NCBI GenBank assembly: GCA_902825215.1
Contig: LR782234.1
Coordinates: 3,038,001-3,102,000 of the forward strand
Length of the DNA: 64,000 bases
Reading direction: 5' to 3'
Origin: Pseudomonas fluorescens
Lineage (GTDB): Bacteria > Pseudomonadota > Gammaproteobacteria > Pseudomonadales > Pseudomonadaceae
Part shown: positions 18,107-27,438 of the stretch, piece by piece
Numbering within the stretch: the stretch's first letter is position 1
Layout of the letters: each line of letters begins with the position of its first letter
Notes under the pieces: generated by a model
Databases searched by the model: none
Seen by the model: only the letters and a program-made list of their open reading frames with translations
What the model was told of the DNA's origin: nothing
Made by a program: the position numbers and the translations under genes

Positions 18107-19276
18107 CTAGCGGCGTAATCTATTAAAATGTGCAAAGCCCACTTCGAGGTCGGCGATCAAGTCATAGGGATCTTCAAGGCCGATGTGCAGTCGCACTAGA
18201 TGACCATCATTGTCCCATTGGGTCGCACTTCTGACTGGTTTAGGATTTGCGAACATTGCCAAACTTTCGAAACCGCCCCATGAGTAACCGATTGCAAACA
18301 GCGATAGATTATCTAAGAGAGCGTCAGTTGCATGCTGCGTGGAAGGCTTTGTCGTAAACGACAGCAGGCCAGATGCCCCTTTAAAATCCCGTTTCCATAA
18401 GTCGTGTTGTGGGTGAGATTCTAATGCCGGGTAATGGACTGCGATAACTTCCTCCCGGCTTTCCAGCCATTTGGCGACTATCGTCGCATTTTTATAGTGA
18501 CGCTCTAGGCGCACGTCTAGCGTTCTCATCCCTCGAAGGGCCAGCGTCACGTCGTCCGGGCTAGCGAATAAGCCCATATTGAAGTGGTATCGCTTGAGAC
18601 TTTCCCACGCTCGCTCGGATGCGGATACGGTGCCAAGAACTGCGTCGGAGTGGCCGACGATGTATTTTGTTGCTGCCATGATAGAAAGGTCGACACCAAG
18701 CTCCAGGGTTGGGCAATAAAGCGGGGTGCCCCACGTATTGTCTGCAATGACCAGAATGTCATGGTCATGAGCAACTTTGGCGATGGCTGGAATGTCCTGT
18801 ATCTCTAACGTCAAGGAGCCAGGAGACTCTAGATAAATCGCTTTAGTGTTAGGTCGAAGGAAATCAACAATGCCGGATCCTATCGTAGGGTCATAAAACG
18901 ACGCCTCGATTCCCAAGCGCTTGCCCACCTGCTCGCAGAAGACCCTCACCGGTGCGTACACATTGTCCGCAATCAAAATGTGATCACCCATCCCCACCAC
19001 TGAAAGTATCGCAGTCGTACACGCGGACAGTCCTGAAGGACATAGAACCGTGCCCTCAGCCCCTTCCAAATGCTGAAGGGCCTCAGTGAGTGCCTCCGTT
19101 GAAGGATTGTTCCAACGTCCGTAAGCGTATTTTTGACGTCCTTCACGCATCGACTCGCATGTGGAAAAGGCCACGGTAGAGCCACGGTAAACGGGCGTGT
19201 TGACGAATCCGTGGTGTTGATCAGGCTCGATAGACGCGTGGGCGAGTAAGGTCTGTACGGTTTTATATTTTTTCAT
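18107..19276 (-). CDS. metC: Cystathionine beta-lyase (MetC-type, PLP)
   Basis: 389 aa from ATG 19276 (MKKYKTVQTLLAHASIEP); 20 further codons are open upstream but lie outside family length. It is a Cys/Met-metabolism PLP enzyme: YGRWNNPSTEALTEALQHLE near the N-terminus, VIADNTWGTPL, and the Schiff-base lysine in AATKYIVGHSDAVLG, which is MetC-like rather than MetB-like. It should cleave cystathionine to homocysteine, pyruvate and ammonia, and related C-S substrates. It is likely cotranscribed with the EamA transporter. Confidence 0.88.
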   Translation of the reverse strand: MKKYKTVQTLLAHASIEPDQHHGFVNTPVYRGSTVAFSTCESMREGRQKYAYGRWNNPSTEALTEALQHLEGAEGTVLCPSGLSACTTAILSVVGMGDHILIADNVYAPVRVFCEQVGKRLGIEASFYDPTIGSGIVDFLRPNTKAIYLESPGSLTLEIQDIPAIAKVAHDHDILVIADNTWGTPLYCPTLELGVDLSIMAATKYIVGHSDAVLGTVSASERAWESLKRYHFNMGLFASPDDVTLALRGMRTLDVRLERHYKNATIVAKWLESREEVIAVHYPALESHPQHDLWKRDFKGASGLLSFTTKPSTQHATDALLDNLSLFAIGYSWGGFESLAMFANPKPVRSATQWDNDGHLVRLHIGLEDPYDLIADLEVGFAHFNRLRR

Positions 19277-19656
19277 ACCGGATCCATTTCTTACCTTGTT
19301 GAGGGTGGGAGGGATGCGTAGCCGCCGCAGATTCAAGATTAAAATACCATTTTCGCTAAATGTCTACCGATAGGTTGGCTTGTAGAAAAGCGCTTGTAAA
19401 AACAATGAGTTGAAAATGTAAAAAATAGAGTTTGCACGGCTACCATGTGAATGGTAGGTTTTTCGTGCCTCAGGAGTTAGCGATCTGGTCGACCTAAAAG
19501 CGATGATCTGAGCGTGCTGTGGCATTGAGTGGGCGAGCTCTAGTCGCTGATGGCAGTAGTGCTAAAGGCTTTTCCCACAATCCCATGGGATGGGAGAAGG
19601 AAGTTAAGTTTGCAAAACATAAGAAAAAAACTGCAAATTAATCGTTCGGGTGGTAC
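19277..19656. other. Divergent promoter region between metC and permease
   Basis: AT-rich gap of 380 bases with no gene. It must hold both outward promoters; several TA-rich blocks occur at 19340-19430 and 19600-19645. No clear operator palindrome was found. Confidence 0.5.
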
Positions 19657-21141
19657 ATGAAAAAACAAGAAGATCAATCTCTCTCAGAAGTTCAGTGCAA
19701 TAACGAACTTAAAGATAAGTCGAACTGGCTTGACTCCCATGAAAGCGGATACTCAAAGCACTTAAAGAAACGCCATGTACAGATGATGGCGTTAGGTGGG
19801 GCAATTGGCACCGGGTTGTTCTTGGGCGCGGGGGCTAGACTTCAAATCGCAGGGCCTGCGCTTGCAATTGTTTATTTAATTTGTGGCATCTTCGCTTTTT
19901 TCATCTTGAGGGCGCTTGGCGAGCTTGTTATGCACCGTCCAAGCAGTGGTAGTTTCGTATCCTATACCAGGGAATTTATGGGGGAGCGTGCTTCATTCGT
20001 TGCTGGCTGGATGTATTTTCTCGTTTGGGCGTTAACAGGGGTTGTTGATATAACGGCGATTGCTATTTATATGAAGTATTGGAGCGTTTTTTCAGACGTT
20101 CCTCAGTGGTTTTTTGCATTAAGCGCCTTGGGCGTAGTTACATTGATGAACATGGTTGGTGTTAAGTGGTTTGGTGAAATGGAGTTCTGGTTTGCCGTAA
20201 TTAAGGTCGCTGCTATCAGTGTGTTCTTGGTGATTGGCTCTTATTTCTTTGCTACAGGCCATGAGGTTGCCGGGCATATTCCAGGCTTACATTTAATTAC
20301 AGATAATGGCGGAATATTCCCGCATGGGCTTCTGCCTGCAATTATCATTGTACAAGGCGTTATCTTTGCTTATGCGAGCATAGAGTTGGTAGGGACTGCC
20401 GCTGGCGAGACGGCGGACGCTAAAAACGTTATCCCTAAAGCCATCAATGGTGTAATCTGGAGAATCGGTCTCTTTTATGTGGGATCCGTTTTCTTGCTCG
20501 TTACTGTTCTGCCCTGGACAGCTTACAGTGCTAACGTCAGTCCTTTCGTAACGTTTTTTGAGGCGCTGGGGATCCCTGGGATTGGCTCCGTTATGAATAT
20601 CGTTGTCATGACGGCGGCGCTCTCAAGCCTGAACTCAGGTTTGTACGCAACCGGTCGCGTATTGAGATCACTTGCCATGGGGGGATCGGCGCCAAAAATG
20701 TTTAAGCGCATGAGTGTCCAAGGAGTTCCCTATATGGGCATCTTGGTTACCATGGGAATTAACGTGTTTGGTGTGTTATTAAACTTCCTGATCCCATCGC
20801 AACTATTTGAACTTCTGCTGAATCTTGTGTCGCTTGGAATTCTTTCGACCTGGGCATTCATTGTCCTATCGCAAATAAGATACCGTCGTGCTGTAAAAAG
20901 AGGTGAGGTCGAAATGGTCTCATTCAAAATGCCAGGAGCACCGTTTACCTCTTGGCTGACTCTCTTTTTCTTGGTGATGGTTTTGGTGCTCCTAGCGTTC
21001 GATTATCCCAACGGAACTTACACCGTTCTTTCTATTCCGTTAGTCGCTGGAGCGCTGATGCTGGGTTGGTCGAAGGCCGTTCGTTCCAAAGCAAACAGCT
21101 TGCAAGAAATTGAGGGCGCTCCTACCCACATCGGAGCCTGA
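19657..21141 (+). CDS. Amino acid permease, L-asparagine permease-like (APC family)
   Basis: 494 aa, twelve predicted membrane helices after a hydrophilic N-terminus of about 45 residues. The first helix carries the substrate motif GGAIGTGLFLGAG. The region RPSSGSFVSYTREFMGERAS, the stretch VVDITAIAIYMKYW, and MNMVGVKWFGEMEFWFA are most like the AnsP branch, while general features are shared with LysP, AroP and CycA. It imports an amino acid by proton symport. The gene is clearly more AT-rich than its neighbours. A strong hairpin follows the stop. The exact substrate is not certain. Confidence 0.85.
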   Translation: MKKQEDQSLSEVQCNNELKDKSNWLDSHESGYSKHLKKRHVQMMALGGAIGTGLFLGAGARLQIAGPALAIVYLICGIFAFFILRALGELVMHRPSSGSFVSYTREFMGERASFVAGWMYFLVWALTGVVDITAIAIYMKYWSVFSDVPQWFFALSALGVVTLMNMVGVKWFGEMEFWFAVIKVAAISVFLVIGSYFFATGHEVAGHIPGLHLITDNGGIFPHGLLPAIIIVQGVIFAYASIELVGTAAGETADAKNVIPKAINGVIWRIGLFYVGSVFLLVTVLPWTAYSANVSPFVTFFEALGIPGIGSVMNIVVMTAALSSLNSGLYATGRVLRSLAMGGSAPKMFKRMSVQGVPYMGILVTMGINVFGVLLNFLIPSQLFELLLNLVSLGILSTWAFIVLSQIRYRRAVKRGEVEMVSFKMPGAPFTSWLTLFFLVMVLVLLAFDYPNGTYTVLSIPLVAGALMLGWSKAVRSKANSLQEIEGAPTHIGA

Positions 21142-21152
21142 GTCATGGAGTT

Positions 21153-21177
21153 GAGAGGACGTTTCTAACGTCCTCTC
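21153..21177 (+). terminator. Hairpin after the permease gene
   Basis: Perfect 10-bp inverted repeat GAGAGGACGT / ACGTCCTCTC with a 5-base loop, starting 11 bases after the permease stop. It has no T-run, so it may act as a processing or partial termination signal. Confidence 0.55.
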
Positions 21178-21433
21178 ATCTGCAGTTTCTTGTCGTAATT
21201 ATTCCAGCTCTTATTTCTGAATCGGCTTTTCTTTCGCATTATTTAAATCGTCGGCTATAAGCAATCCTCCTCCTATCAAATGTAGTCATCAGGTAAATCC
21301 TGACTTTCAACCATCAGCATTCGGCACGCCTAGATCACCTGATGTAACTGGCGCTAGGTGCATCAGGCTGGACGTCGAGCGGTCTTTTTTGACCGTTGGC
21401 TCAAGGGCGATGAAAATGTTCTTGCACGCCACC

Positions 21434-21447
21434 CTACCAGTTGGTAG
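21434..21447 (+). promoter_or_regulatory. CTACCA palindrome A, upstream of the OsmC operon
   Basis: CTACCA-GT-TGGTAG, perfect 6-bp arms, 58 bases before the osmC-like ATG. It shares AGTTGGTAG with the two longer sites at 28984 and 38477 but has a 2-base instead of 6-base centre. Probable TetR operator. Confidence 0.6.
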
Positions 21448-21505
21448 AGTGATTAGGTAGAAACACAACCCACCCGCAAAACGTTACGCATAGAGGAATA
21501 AACCG

Positions 21506-22060
21506 ATGACCACCAACCTGAACGGTATTGACGTAGCTGCCTTGCAACAATTTGCTCAAGGCGTTTCTGAAGATGCCAGCAAGCGTCATGCGAGCTTCAA
21601 CGTTAAGACCGAGTGGAAAGGCCAGACCCGCACCTTAGCTAAGGTCAGCCGTTATAGCCTCGCCGGTGAAAGCTATTCCCGCAATTTTGAAATTGCTGCC
21701 GATGAGCCAAATGAATTGCTGGGTGAAGACACCGCGCCTAACCCACAAGAACTGCTGATGTCTGCTCTCAATGCTTGCATGTCGGTCGGCTATGCCGCCA
21801 ACGCCGCGATGATGGGTATCAAAATTCACAGCCTGGAGATCGAGACTGACGGCACCCTCGACCTGCGCGGCTTCCTGGGCATCGACGAAAGCGTTAACCC
21901 AGGCTACGACGAGGTGAGCGTTGTAGTTCGTCTGCACACAGATGCATCCCGTGAGCGCGTCGAGGAACTGCATAAAGTGGTGCTCAAGACTTCGGTCAAC
22001 TATGCCAACTTCTCGAGAGCCATCCGCATGGTGCCGACCTTGGAAGTTCGCGAGGGCTGA
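21506..22060 (+). CDS. OsmC-family protein
   Basis: 184 aa; OsmC/YhfA-type fold. The motif [20 protein letters not shown] contains the first redox Cys. The second Cys position of Ohr/OsmC is not obvious; the C-terminal helix reads [15 protein letters not shown]. These proteins reduce organic hydroperoxides or handle electrophilic stress. The ATG is preceded by AGAGGAA. It is the first gene of a rightward set with an SDR, a TetR and a DsbA-like protein, behind palindrome A. Confidence 0.85.
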   Translation: MTTNLNGIDVAALQQFAQGVSEDASKRHASFNVKTEWKGQTRTLAKVSRYSLAGESYSRNFEIAADEPNELLGEDTAPNPQELLMSALNACMSVGYAANAAMMGIKIHSLEIETDGTLDLRGFLGIDESVNPGYDEVSVVVRLHTDASRERVEELHKVVLKTSVNYANFSRAIRMVPTLEVREG

Positions 22061-22149
22061 TTTCCGCCTCGCTAACATTCAAGTTCAGCGTGCATCGGCA
22101 GCAAGCCTGCTGGTGCCGCCTTCTGAAATCTGGAAAACCGGAGTCTGCT

Positions 22150-22923
22150 ATGAACGATTTTTTTAAAGGAAAGAAACTGTTGGTCGTCGGTGGCACCAGC
22201 GGTATGGGCCTGGAAACAGCCCGCATGGTTCTCAAGGCTGGCGGCAGTGTGGTGCTTACCGGCAGTAAGCAAGACAAGGCAGCTGCAGTTCGTGCCGAGC
22301 TCAGCCCGCTGGGTTCGGTCTCCGTGATCGTGGCCAACCTGATGACTGAAGAGGGCATGCACACCGTGCTCAAGGATATCAACGCCAACCACACTGATAT
22401 CAGCCTGATGGTCAACTCCGCCGGGATCTTTATTCCCAAGTCGTTTACCGAGCACGACGCTGCCGACTACGACATGTACCTTTCGCTTAATCGCGCCACC
22501 TTCTTCATCACTCAGGCCGTCGTCAAGAACATGCTCGCCGCCAAGCGCGAGGGCTCGATTGTCAACGTCGGATCTATCGGCGCCCAAGCCGCGCTGGCAG
22601 GTTCGCCGGCATCTGCTTACTCCATGGCGAAAGCGGGCCTTCACGCATTAACTCGTAACCTTGCAGTTGAGCTTGCCCACTCGGGTATCCGGGTCAATGC
22701 GGTATCGCCTGGCATTGTTCATACCTCGATTTACGAAGGTTTTATGGACAAGGAAGCGATCCCTGAGGCGATGAAGTCGCTGAACGATTTCCATCCGCTG
22801 GGCCGCGTTGGTGTTCCCGAAGATGTTGCCAACACGATCCTGTTCCTGCTCTCCGATAAAACCTCTTGGGTCACCGGTGCCATTTGGGACGTTGATGCAG
22901 GGGTAATGGCGGTACGCGCTTAA
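22150..22923 (+). CDS. Short-chain dehydrogenase/reductase
   Basis: 257 aa from ATG 22150 ([20 protein letters not shown]). The frame is open 20 codons upstream without a good site. Classical SDR signatures: cofactor loop GGTSGMG (TGxxxGxG variant), NSAGI, catalytic Ser in VNVGSIGAQ and YSMAKAG (Tyr-x3-Lys). The C-terminal [12 protein letters not shown] is typical. It probably reduces a carbonyl compound with NAD(P)H; the neighbours suggest reactive aldehydes or quinone-type electrophiles. Confidence 0.88.
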   Translation: MNDFFKGKKLLVVGGTSGMGLETARMVLKAGGSVVLTGSKQDKAAAVRAELSPLGSVSVIVANLMTEEGMHTVLKDINANHTDISLMVNSAGIFIPKSFTEHDAADYDMYLSLNRATFFITQAVVKNMLAAKREGSIVNVGSIGAQAALAGSPASAYSMAKAGLHALTRNLAVELAHSGIRVNAVSPGIVHTSIYEGFMDKEAIPEAMKSLNDFHPLGRVGVPEDVANTILFLLSDKTSWVTGAIWDVDAGVMAVRA

Positions 22924-23019
22924 CACCCAGTTAGCAAAGTGATCAGCGCTTCTTAGCGAGGCGCTTTCAATGCGCGTGTTCGGCGAGCATTAGGTGGTTA
23001 CTGGCTGAAGGAGTTTTCA

Positions 23020-23610
23020 ATGTCTATTACGACAAAAGCCGCGCTAATGAATTGTGCGGAAACCCAGATGCGCTCCAAGGGGTATTCAGCGTTCAGTTAC
23101 GCTGATCTCGCAGTGGAGGTCGGCATCAGGAAGGCCAGTATTCACCATCACTTTCCGACCAAGGAGTGTCTGGGCGCAGAACTGATCAACGATTACATCA
23201 ACCGTTTCAATGAGACGTTGGCTTCAATCGAAGCCATGCATTTAGACCCACTGCAGCGCCTGCAAGCATTTTCGCGACTGTTCGTTATCAGTGCGAATGA
23301 AGGGCTATTGCCGTTATGTGGCGCCCTAGCGGCGGAAATGGCCGCGTTGCCGTTGTCGCTCCAGGGGCTCACGCGGGACTTCTTCAACTCTCAGCTCGCC
23401 TGGCTTCAATGCACCCTACGAGACGCAGTCCGGCAGCACAACTGGTCGCTGGGAACATCTGCTGAGAACTTCGCCTTCATGCTACTGAGCATGTTGGAGG
23501 GAGCAAGTCTCATCAATTGGACACTAGACCAATCAACCGATCCGTTGGCTGGCTTCAACCATTTGCTTGAAATGGCGGCAGTGCAATCTTCATTTCTTCG
23601 TGCAGGATAA
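23020..23610 (+). CDS. TetR/AcrR-family regulator, candidate controller of the CTACCA regulon
   Basis: 196 aa; HTH at about residues 10-55 (MRSKGYSAFSYADLAVEVGI followed by RKASIHHHFPTKE) and a helical effector domain with LPLCGALAAEMAALP. It is paralogous to the TetR at 16479. It lies inside the OsmC operon, three bases before the DsbA-like gene, so it is under the control of palindrome A and may bind that site and the sites at 28984 and 38477. Cysteines (for example in LPLCGAL and LQCTLRD) could sense electrophiles, as in NemR; this is inference. Confidence 0.85.
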   Translation: MSITTKAALMNCAETQMRSKGYSAFSYADLAVEVGIRKASIHHHFPTKECLGAELINDYINRFNETLASIEAMHLDPLQRLQAFSRLFVISANEGLLPLCGALAAEMAALPLSLQGLTRDFFNSQLAWLQCTLRDAVRQHNWSLGTSAENFAFMLLSMLEGASLINWTLDQSTDPLAGFNHLLEMAAVQSSFLRAG

Positions 23611-23613
23611 TTT

Positions 23614-24312
23614 ATGCAAACCCCTTCGAAAAAGTATGTAGTCGATATCTGGTCTGATTACGTTTGCCCATGGTGCTGGATTGCCAAGCGCCGATTTGAG
23701 AAAGCGCTTGATCGTTCCGGCATCAAGGACGATGTACAAATCAATGTTCGCGCCTATCGACTGGCGGCCAACCACGCTCCAGAGGCAATGATACCTGCCC
23801 TACGGCGCAAGCTGGGGCACGCGGGATCCGCTGACGCCATGATGAGTACAGTCAGAAGCTACGCTCGTGCTGATGGCCTAGATTATCGCTTTGAGACCAT
23901 GATGTTTGGCGATACGACTGATGCTCATATGCTGGTGAAAGCTGTCGGGGATACCGCACTCAAAGCGCGCCTTGTGGAGGCGCTATACGAGCAAAGTACC
24001 AGTCATGGCAGGTCTATCTTTGATCGCTCCAGTTTGGAAGCAATTGCGAGAGAGGTGGGCGTGTCGGATGAGTCAATTCAGTTGGCATGGTCGTCCCCAG
24101 AGCTACGCGCTGAGATGGAAGAGGAGGAAGCTTTCGCGGCGCAGTTAGGTTCCGGTGTGCCACTGTTTGTCTTCGACAACGCGTTTTCATTATCGGGTGC
24201 GCAGCCTGACGCGGCATTTTTTGAGGCGCTCAATAAAATGGCAGCCAACGCGAACAACGAGGATAGCTCAGTGATGGGCCAGGTATGCGGCATCGACGGC
24301 TGCGAAATTTAA
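23614..24312 (+). CDS. DsbA-family (FrnE-like) oxidoreductase
   Basis: 232 aa, no signal peptide, so cytoplasmic. Thioredoxin-fold active site CPWC in YVCPWCWIAKRRFEKAL near residue 17. The helical insertion ends in the conserved VPLFVFDNAFSLSGAQP region, as in FrnE or 2-hydroxychromene-2-carboxylate isomerase-like proteins. It is likely a thiol-disulfide or glutathione-dependent enzyme. Its start is only three bases after the TetR stop, and a terminator follows. Confidence 0.87.
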   Translation: MQTPSKKYVVDIWSDYVCPWCWIAKRRFEKALDRSGIKDDVQINVRAYRLAANHAPEAMIPALRRKLGHAGSADAMMSTVRSYARADGLDYRFETMMFGDTTDAHMLVKAVGDTALKARLVEALYEQSTSHGRSIFDRSSLEAIAREVGVSDESIQLAWSSPELRAEMEEEEAFAAQLGSGVPLFVFDNAFSLSGAQPDAAFFEALNKMAANANNEDSSVMGQVCGIDGCEI

Positions 24313-24325
24313 ATGGGAATGTGTG

Positions 24326-24353
24326 GTGGCACTCAAAAGGTGCCGCTTTTTTT
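24326..24353 (+). terminator. Rho-independent terminator after the DsbA-like gene
   Basis: Stem GTGGCAC / GTGCCGC (one T-G wobble), 7-base loop, followed by seven T. It lies between the DsbA-like and thioredoxin-like genes. Confidence 0.75.
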
Positions 24354-24374
24354 CATTCGAAACGTGAGATCCAA

Positions 24375-24704
24375 ATGAGCCGTATCGTTGAGTTGAACGC
24401 TCCCCAGTTCGCCCGCTTCGTGGCAAAAGGCAGCAGTGTCGTACTATTCTCAGCATCTTGGTGCAAGCCTTGTAAAGAGATGAAGCCTGTCTTCCAAGAC
24501 TTGGAAGAGAAGCTCCATGCTCTGGCTGCATTTGGAAAGATTGATGTTGCAGTTTCGCCGACGATTGCGCAGATGTACGGCATTCGCGCAGTGCCGTCCC
24601 TGGGAGTTTTTCATGAAGGACGACTGCTTCGTGTCATCGCCGGGTCGAGATCAGTTTCGGCACTAAAAAAAGCGATTATCGTTGAGCTGGAGGATGCCAG
24701 CTAA
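24375..24704 (+). CDS. Thioredoxin-family protein
   Basis: 109 aa from ATG 24375 (MSRIVELNAPQFARF); the upstream extension crosses the terminator and is not natural. Active site WCKPC in SASWCKPCKEM at about residues 30-34, cis-Pro in IRAVPSLGVF. It has no signal peptide and is therefore a cytosolic disulfide reductase. It sits just past the terminator of the OsmC operon and depends on read-through or its own promoter. It converges with kefC. Confidence 0.85.
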   Translation: MSRIVELNAPQFARFVAKGSSVVLFSASWCKPCKEMKPVFQDLEEKLHALAAFGKIDVAVSPTIAQMYGIRAVPSLGVFHEGRLLRVIAGSRSVSALKKAIIVELEDAS

Positions 24705-24738
24705 GCAGGTATCCTCCGACTCCATCAAGCCGAATCAG

Positions 24739-26562
24739 CTATTGGTCTCGCTGAGTTGTAGGGTCATCTTTCTTAGCCTCTGCGTCGATAGGATGGGCGC
24801 GATCTTCATTAAAGAGTTCCGTTAATAAGGTGTTGGCTCGTTTGTAAGCGTCATATCTGAACTCAGTATCGTCCAGCGGCTGCGCGGCCATTTCCTCAAG
24901 CATCTCCAAGTTCAGCCTACGGAATGTGTCGGCGCGCTCACGAGCCTCGTAGCGTCCGACGCCTAGATATTCCAAGGCACGACGCCCAAGAGATAAGGCG
25001 CTTTCAAATGTTTCCCTTTCGACGGCCTCGATGCCCATCTGGCGCAAGGTAATGATGTGTCCCATATCGCGAGCCCGCACCACGAGCTTCAGAGACGGAA
25101 AATGCTCCTGGGCCAACCTGGTTAACAACAAGTTGTCGCCCTGATTGTCGATGGCGTTGATCAGCACCACAGCTTGTGCAGCACCCGCAGCGTGGAGCAA
25201 ATCGAGGCGGGTTGCATCACCGTAAAACACCTTCACCCCGAACTTGCGCAGTGTCTCGATGTGGTCAGGGTCATGATCCAATACCACGACTTCAAAACCA
25301 CAGGACATTAGCAGACGTCCAGCGATCTGACCGAATCGTCCAAACCCTGCAATGATCACTCGTGGATTGCTTTGATCGATGATGTCCGCGTCCTTGCTGT
25401 CCTGTTTTTTCGACGACTCCAAATAATTCAGCAGCAGAATTAGTAAGGGTGTCACACACATCGACAGCGCCACCGCCAGAGTCAAGCTTTTACCCCACGG
25501 CTCGATCAAGATCTCGGCAACAGTGGCAGCGCCAAAAACGACAAAAGCAAATTCGCTGCCCTGTCCAAGAAATACCGCCTGCCAGGAACGTTGGTCACTA
25601 GGTACATTCAGGAAGCGGCCTAGGAGCTTGATCGTGAGCAGTTTGATCACAATGAAGCCCAGGGTCAGGGTGAGCACTCTCAGCGGTTCATCAATCAGTG
25701 TGCCGAAGTCGATGGACATGCCCACGCCGATGAAGAACAGGCCGAGCAAAAGCCCCTTGAATGGTTCGATATCGCTCTCCAAGGCGTGCCGGTATTCTGA
25801 GCTGGCCAACAGAACGCCTGCTAGAAAAGCGCCCATGGCCATGGACAAGCCAGCCTCTTCGAGTAAGAGGCCGAACCCGAATACTAGGAAAAGTGCGACG
25901 GCGCTGAATATTTCGCGTAAGCCAGATCTCGCGACGAAACGCAGGACGGGCCGAGAAACGTACCGACCTAATAGCACCACCGCGACGATTGCACCGACGA
26001 TTTTTGCAATCGACAGTGCGAGCTCGGCACCGGAAGGCGTACCGCCATTTGCGGCCAGCAATGGAATCATGGCAACGAGTGGAATGGCAGCGATGTCTTG
26101 GAATAACAACACGGCAAAACTGCTGCGGCCCACGGCGGTTGATGTCATGTTTCGCTCGTTCATTGCCTGCATGGCAATCGCTGTTGAGGATAGGCTCAGC
26201 GTCAAGCCCACCAACAGCGCTGCTGTCCAGTTCAAGCCAAGTGCAGCGCAGAACACGGCGATAGCCGCTCCGCACACAAGCATCTGTAATGCGCCGCCAC
26301 CGAACACCATTCGGCGCATGGCCCAGAGGCGTTTGGGATCAAGTTCTAGCCCAATGATAAATAACATCAAAACTACGCCGATTTCAGCAAAGTGCAGGAT
26401 GGACTCCACATTCGTTATCAGCTCCAGGCCCCACGGGCCGATCAGGCAGCCTGCCAACAGATAGCCCAGAACCGGGCCGAGCCCTAACCGAACGGCGATT
26501 GGGACTATCAAGGCAGCCGAGCCCAAGTAAATGAGCATTTCAATCAGGCTGTGAGTATCCAT
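24739..26562 (-). CDS. kefC: Glutathione-regulated potassium-efflux type antiporter (KefC/KefB-like, CPA2)
   Basis: 607 aa. Residues 1-380 form the 12-13-helix CPA2 exchanger. Residues about 400-520 form a TrkA-N/RCK NAD-binding domain ([17 protein letters not shown]). In E. coli, KefC releases K+ when electrophiles form glutathione adducts, acidifying and protecting the cell, and KefF is its ancillary subunit. Here the start directly abuts the KefF stop (TGAATG) and has GGAGGG upstream, so they are coupled. It fits the electrophile-defence theme of the neighbours. Confidence 0.9.
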   Translation of the reverse strand: MDTHSLIEMLIYLGSAALIVPIAVRLGLGPVLGYLLAGCLIGPWGLELITNVESILHFAEIGVVLMLFIIGLELDPKRLWAMRRMVFGGGALQMLVCGAAIAVFCAALGLNWTAALLVGLTLSLSSTAIAMQAMNERNMTSTAVGRSSFAVLLFQDIAAIPLVAMIPLLAANGGTPSGAELALSIAKIVGAIVAVVLLGRYVSRPVLRFVARSGLREIFSAVALFLVFGFGLLLEEAGLSMAMGAFLAGVLLASSEYRHALESDIEPFKGLLLGLFFIGVGMSIDFGTLIDEPLRVLTLTLGFIVIKLLTIKLLGRFLNVPSDQRSWQAVFLGQGSEFAFVVFGAATVAEILIEPWGKSLTLAVALSMCVTPLLILLLNYLESSKKQDSKDADIIDQSNPRVIIAGFGRFGQIAGRLLMSCGFEVVVLDHDPDHIETLRKFGVKVFYGDATRLDLLHAAGAAQAVVLINAIDNQGDNLLLTRLAQEHFPSLKLVVRARDMGHIITLRQMGIEAVERETFESALSLGRRALEYLGVGRYEARERADTFRRLNLEMLEEMAAQPLDDTEFRYDAYKRANTLLTELFNEDRAHPIDAEAKKDDPTTQRDQ

Positions 26563-27084
26563 TCAAATTTCCCTCCAGGAGGCTAGACGCTCGCCGTAAC
26601 GGCGAATTTGCTTGATAAGTGCGACGTGGTCAGCTTGGTATGTGCCATGAACTGCGACTGGACTTAACCAATGCATACCGCAGTAATTCGCCGTCGCCTG
26701 TAGGGGTTGCGCAAGAACCGGAAAACCTGGGTAATCGCTGCCTTCAAATTGATCATGCTCTTCGCCCATGGTTACAGCCCATAGCAAATGCTTATTCTTG
26801 AGCGCGGTTGCACCGACGCCAAAGGCCCAGCCCCTCGTGAAAACTTTATCGATCCACAATTTCAAAAGCGGCGGGTAGTTGTACCAGTGCAAAGGATGCT
26901 GCATAACCAGCAGATCTGCCTTTTCCACTGCCATCTGCTCGGCCTCAACATTGATGTCGAAATCTGGGTATAGGTCATACAAGGAGCGGATAACGACTTC
27001 GGGATTATTGGCAGCCAGCCTGAGCATCAGTTTATTGACGATGGATTTCTCAGGATAAGGATGGGCATAAATGATCAGAATCAC
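26563..27084 (-). CDS. kefF: KefF-like NAD(P)H:quinone oxidoreductase
   Basis: 173 aa from a GTG start. Flavodoxin-like fold of the NQO1/KefF family: IIYAHPYPEKSIVNK at the N-terminus, QHPLHWYNYPPLLKLWIDKV (the family signature), and TMGEEHDQFEG. It binds FMN, reduces quinones and stimulates its KefC partner encoded directly downstream. A terminator lies between it and the upstream tautomerase gene, so kefF-kefC may have their own promoter or be expressed by read-through. Confidence 0.9.
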   Translation of the reverse strand: MILIIYAHPYPEKSIVNKLMLRLAANNPEVVIRSLYDLYPDFDINVEAEQMAVEKADLLVMQHPLHWYNYPPLLKLWIDKVFTRGWAFGVGATALKNKHLLWAVTMGEEHDQFEGSDYPGFPVLAQPLQATANYCGMHWLSPVAVHGTYQADHVALIKQIRRYGERLASWREI

Positions 27085-27121
27085 GGAGCAGACCCTCAGA
27101 CCTGGCGTTCACTAAGAACGG

Positions 27122-27168
27122 AAAAAGCCCCCTGATCGTTGAGCATAAACGCACTCGACAATCAGGGA
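27122..27168 (-). terminator. Terminator after the tautomerase gene (leftward)
   Basis: On the minus strand: stem CCCTGATTGTCGAG / CTCAACGATCAGGG with two G-T wobbles and a 10-base loop, followed by GG-C-TTTTT. It splits the leftward group into AhpD-OYE-tautomerase and KefF-KefC. Confidence 0.75.
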
Positions 27169-27191
27169 GCTAATAACTGAACGATGAAACC

Positions 27192-27410
27192 TTATTGACC
27201 GCTTTGAAGCTTCAATACTTCCTGCGTAGTCACCGGCTTGCCGGCAATACCCCAGTCTCCGCTCTTGACCTCTTCGAAGATGACCCATGTGAGGGCACGC
27301 ATGTTTTCACCCTCCACGGATACCATGGCGTCAGTCACCTTACGGATGACTTCAGCTTTTTGCTCGTCGGAAAAAACGCCTTCGATGCCTTTAATAGTGA
27401 CAAGTGGCAT
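27192..27410 (-). CDS. 4-oxalocrotonate tautomerase-family protein
   Basis: 72 aa from ATG 27410, giving MPLVTIKGIEG; the catalytic N-terminal proline after Met fixes this start. An upstream extension of the frame is not real. Length and sequence (VIRKVTDAMVSVEGENM) fit the small tautomerase family, which handles keto-enol conversions or dehalogenation of unsaturated acids. It sits between the OYE-like gene and a terminator. Confidence 0.85.
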   Translation of the reverse strand: MPLVTIKGIEGVFSDEQKAEVIRKVTDAMVSVEGENMRALTWVIFEEVKSGDWGIAGKPVTTQEVLKLQSGQ

Positions 27411-27438
27411 GGTGTTCTCCTGAATGTCTGAGAAGAAG

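Noticed and set aside
25523..26464. 313-codon rightward frame
   Set aside because: Antisense shadow of kefC; no ribosome site, and composition is that of a reverse frame.
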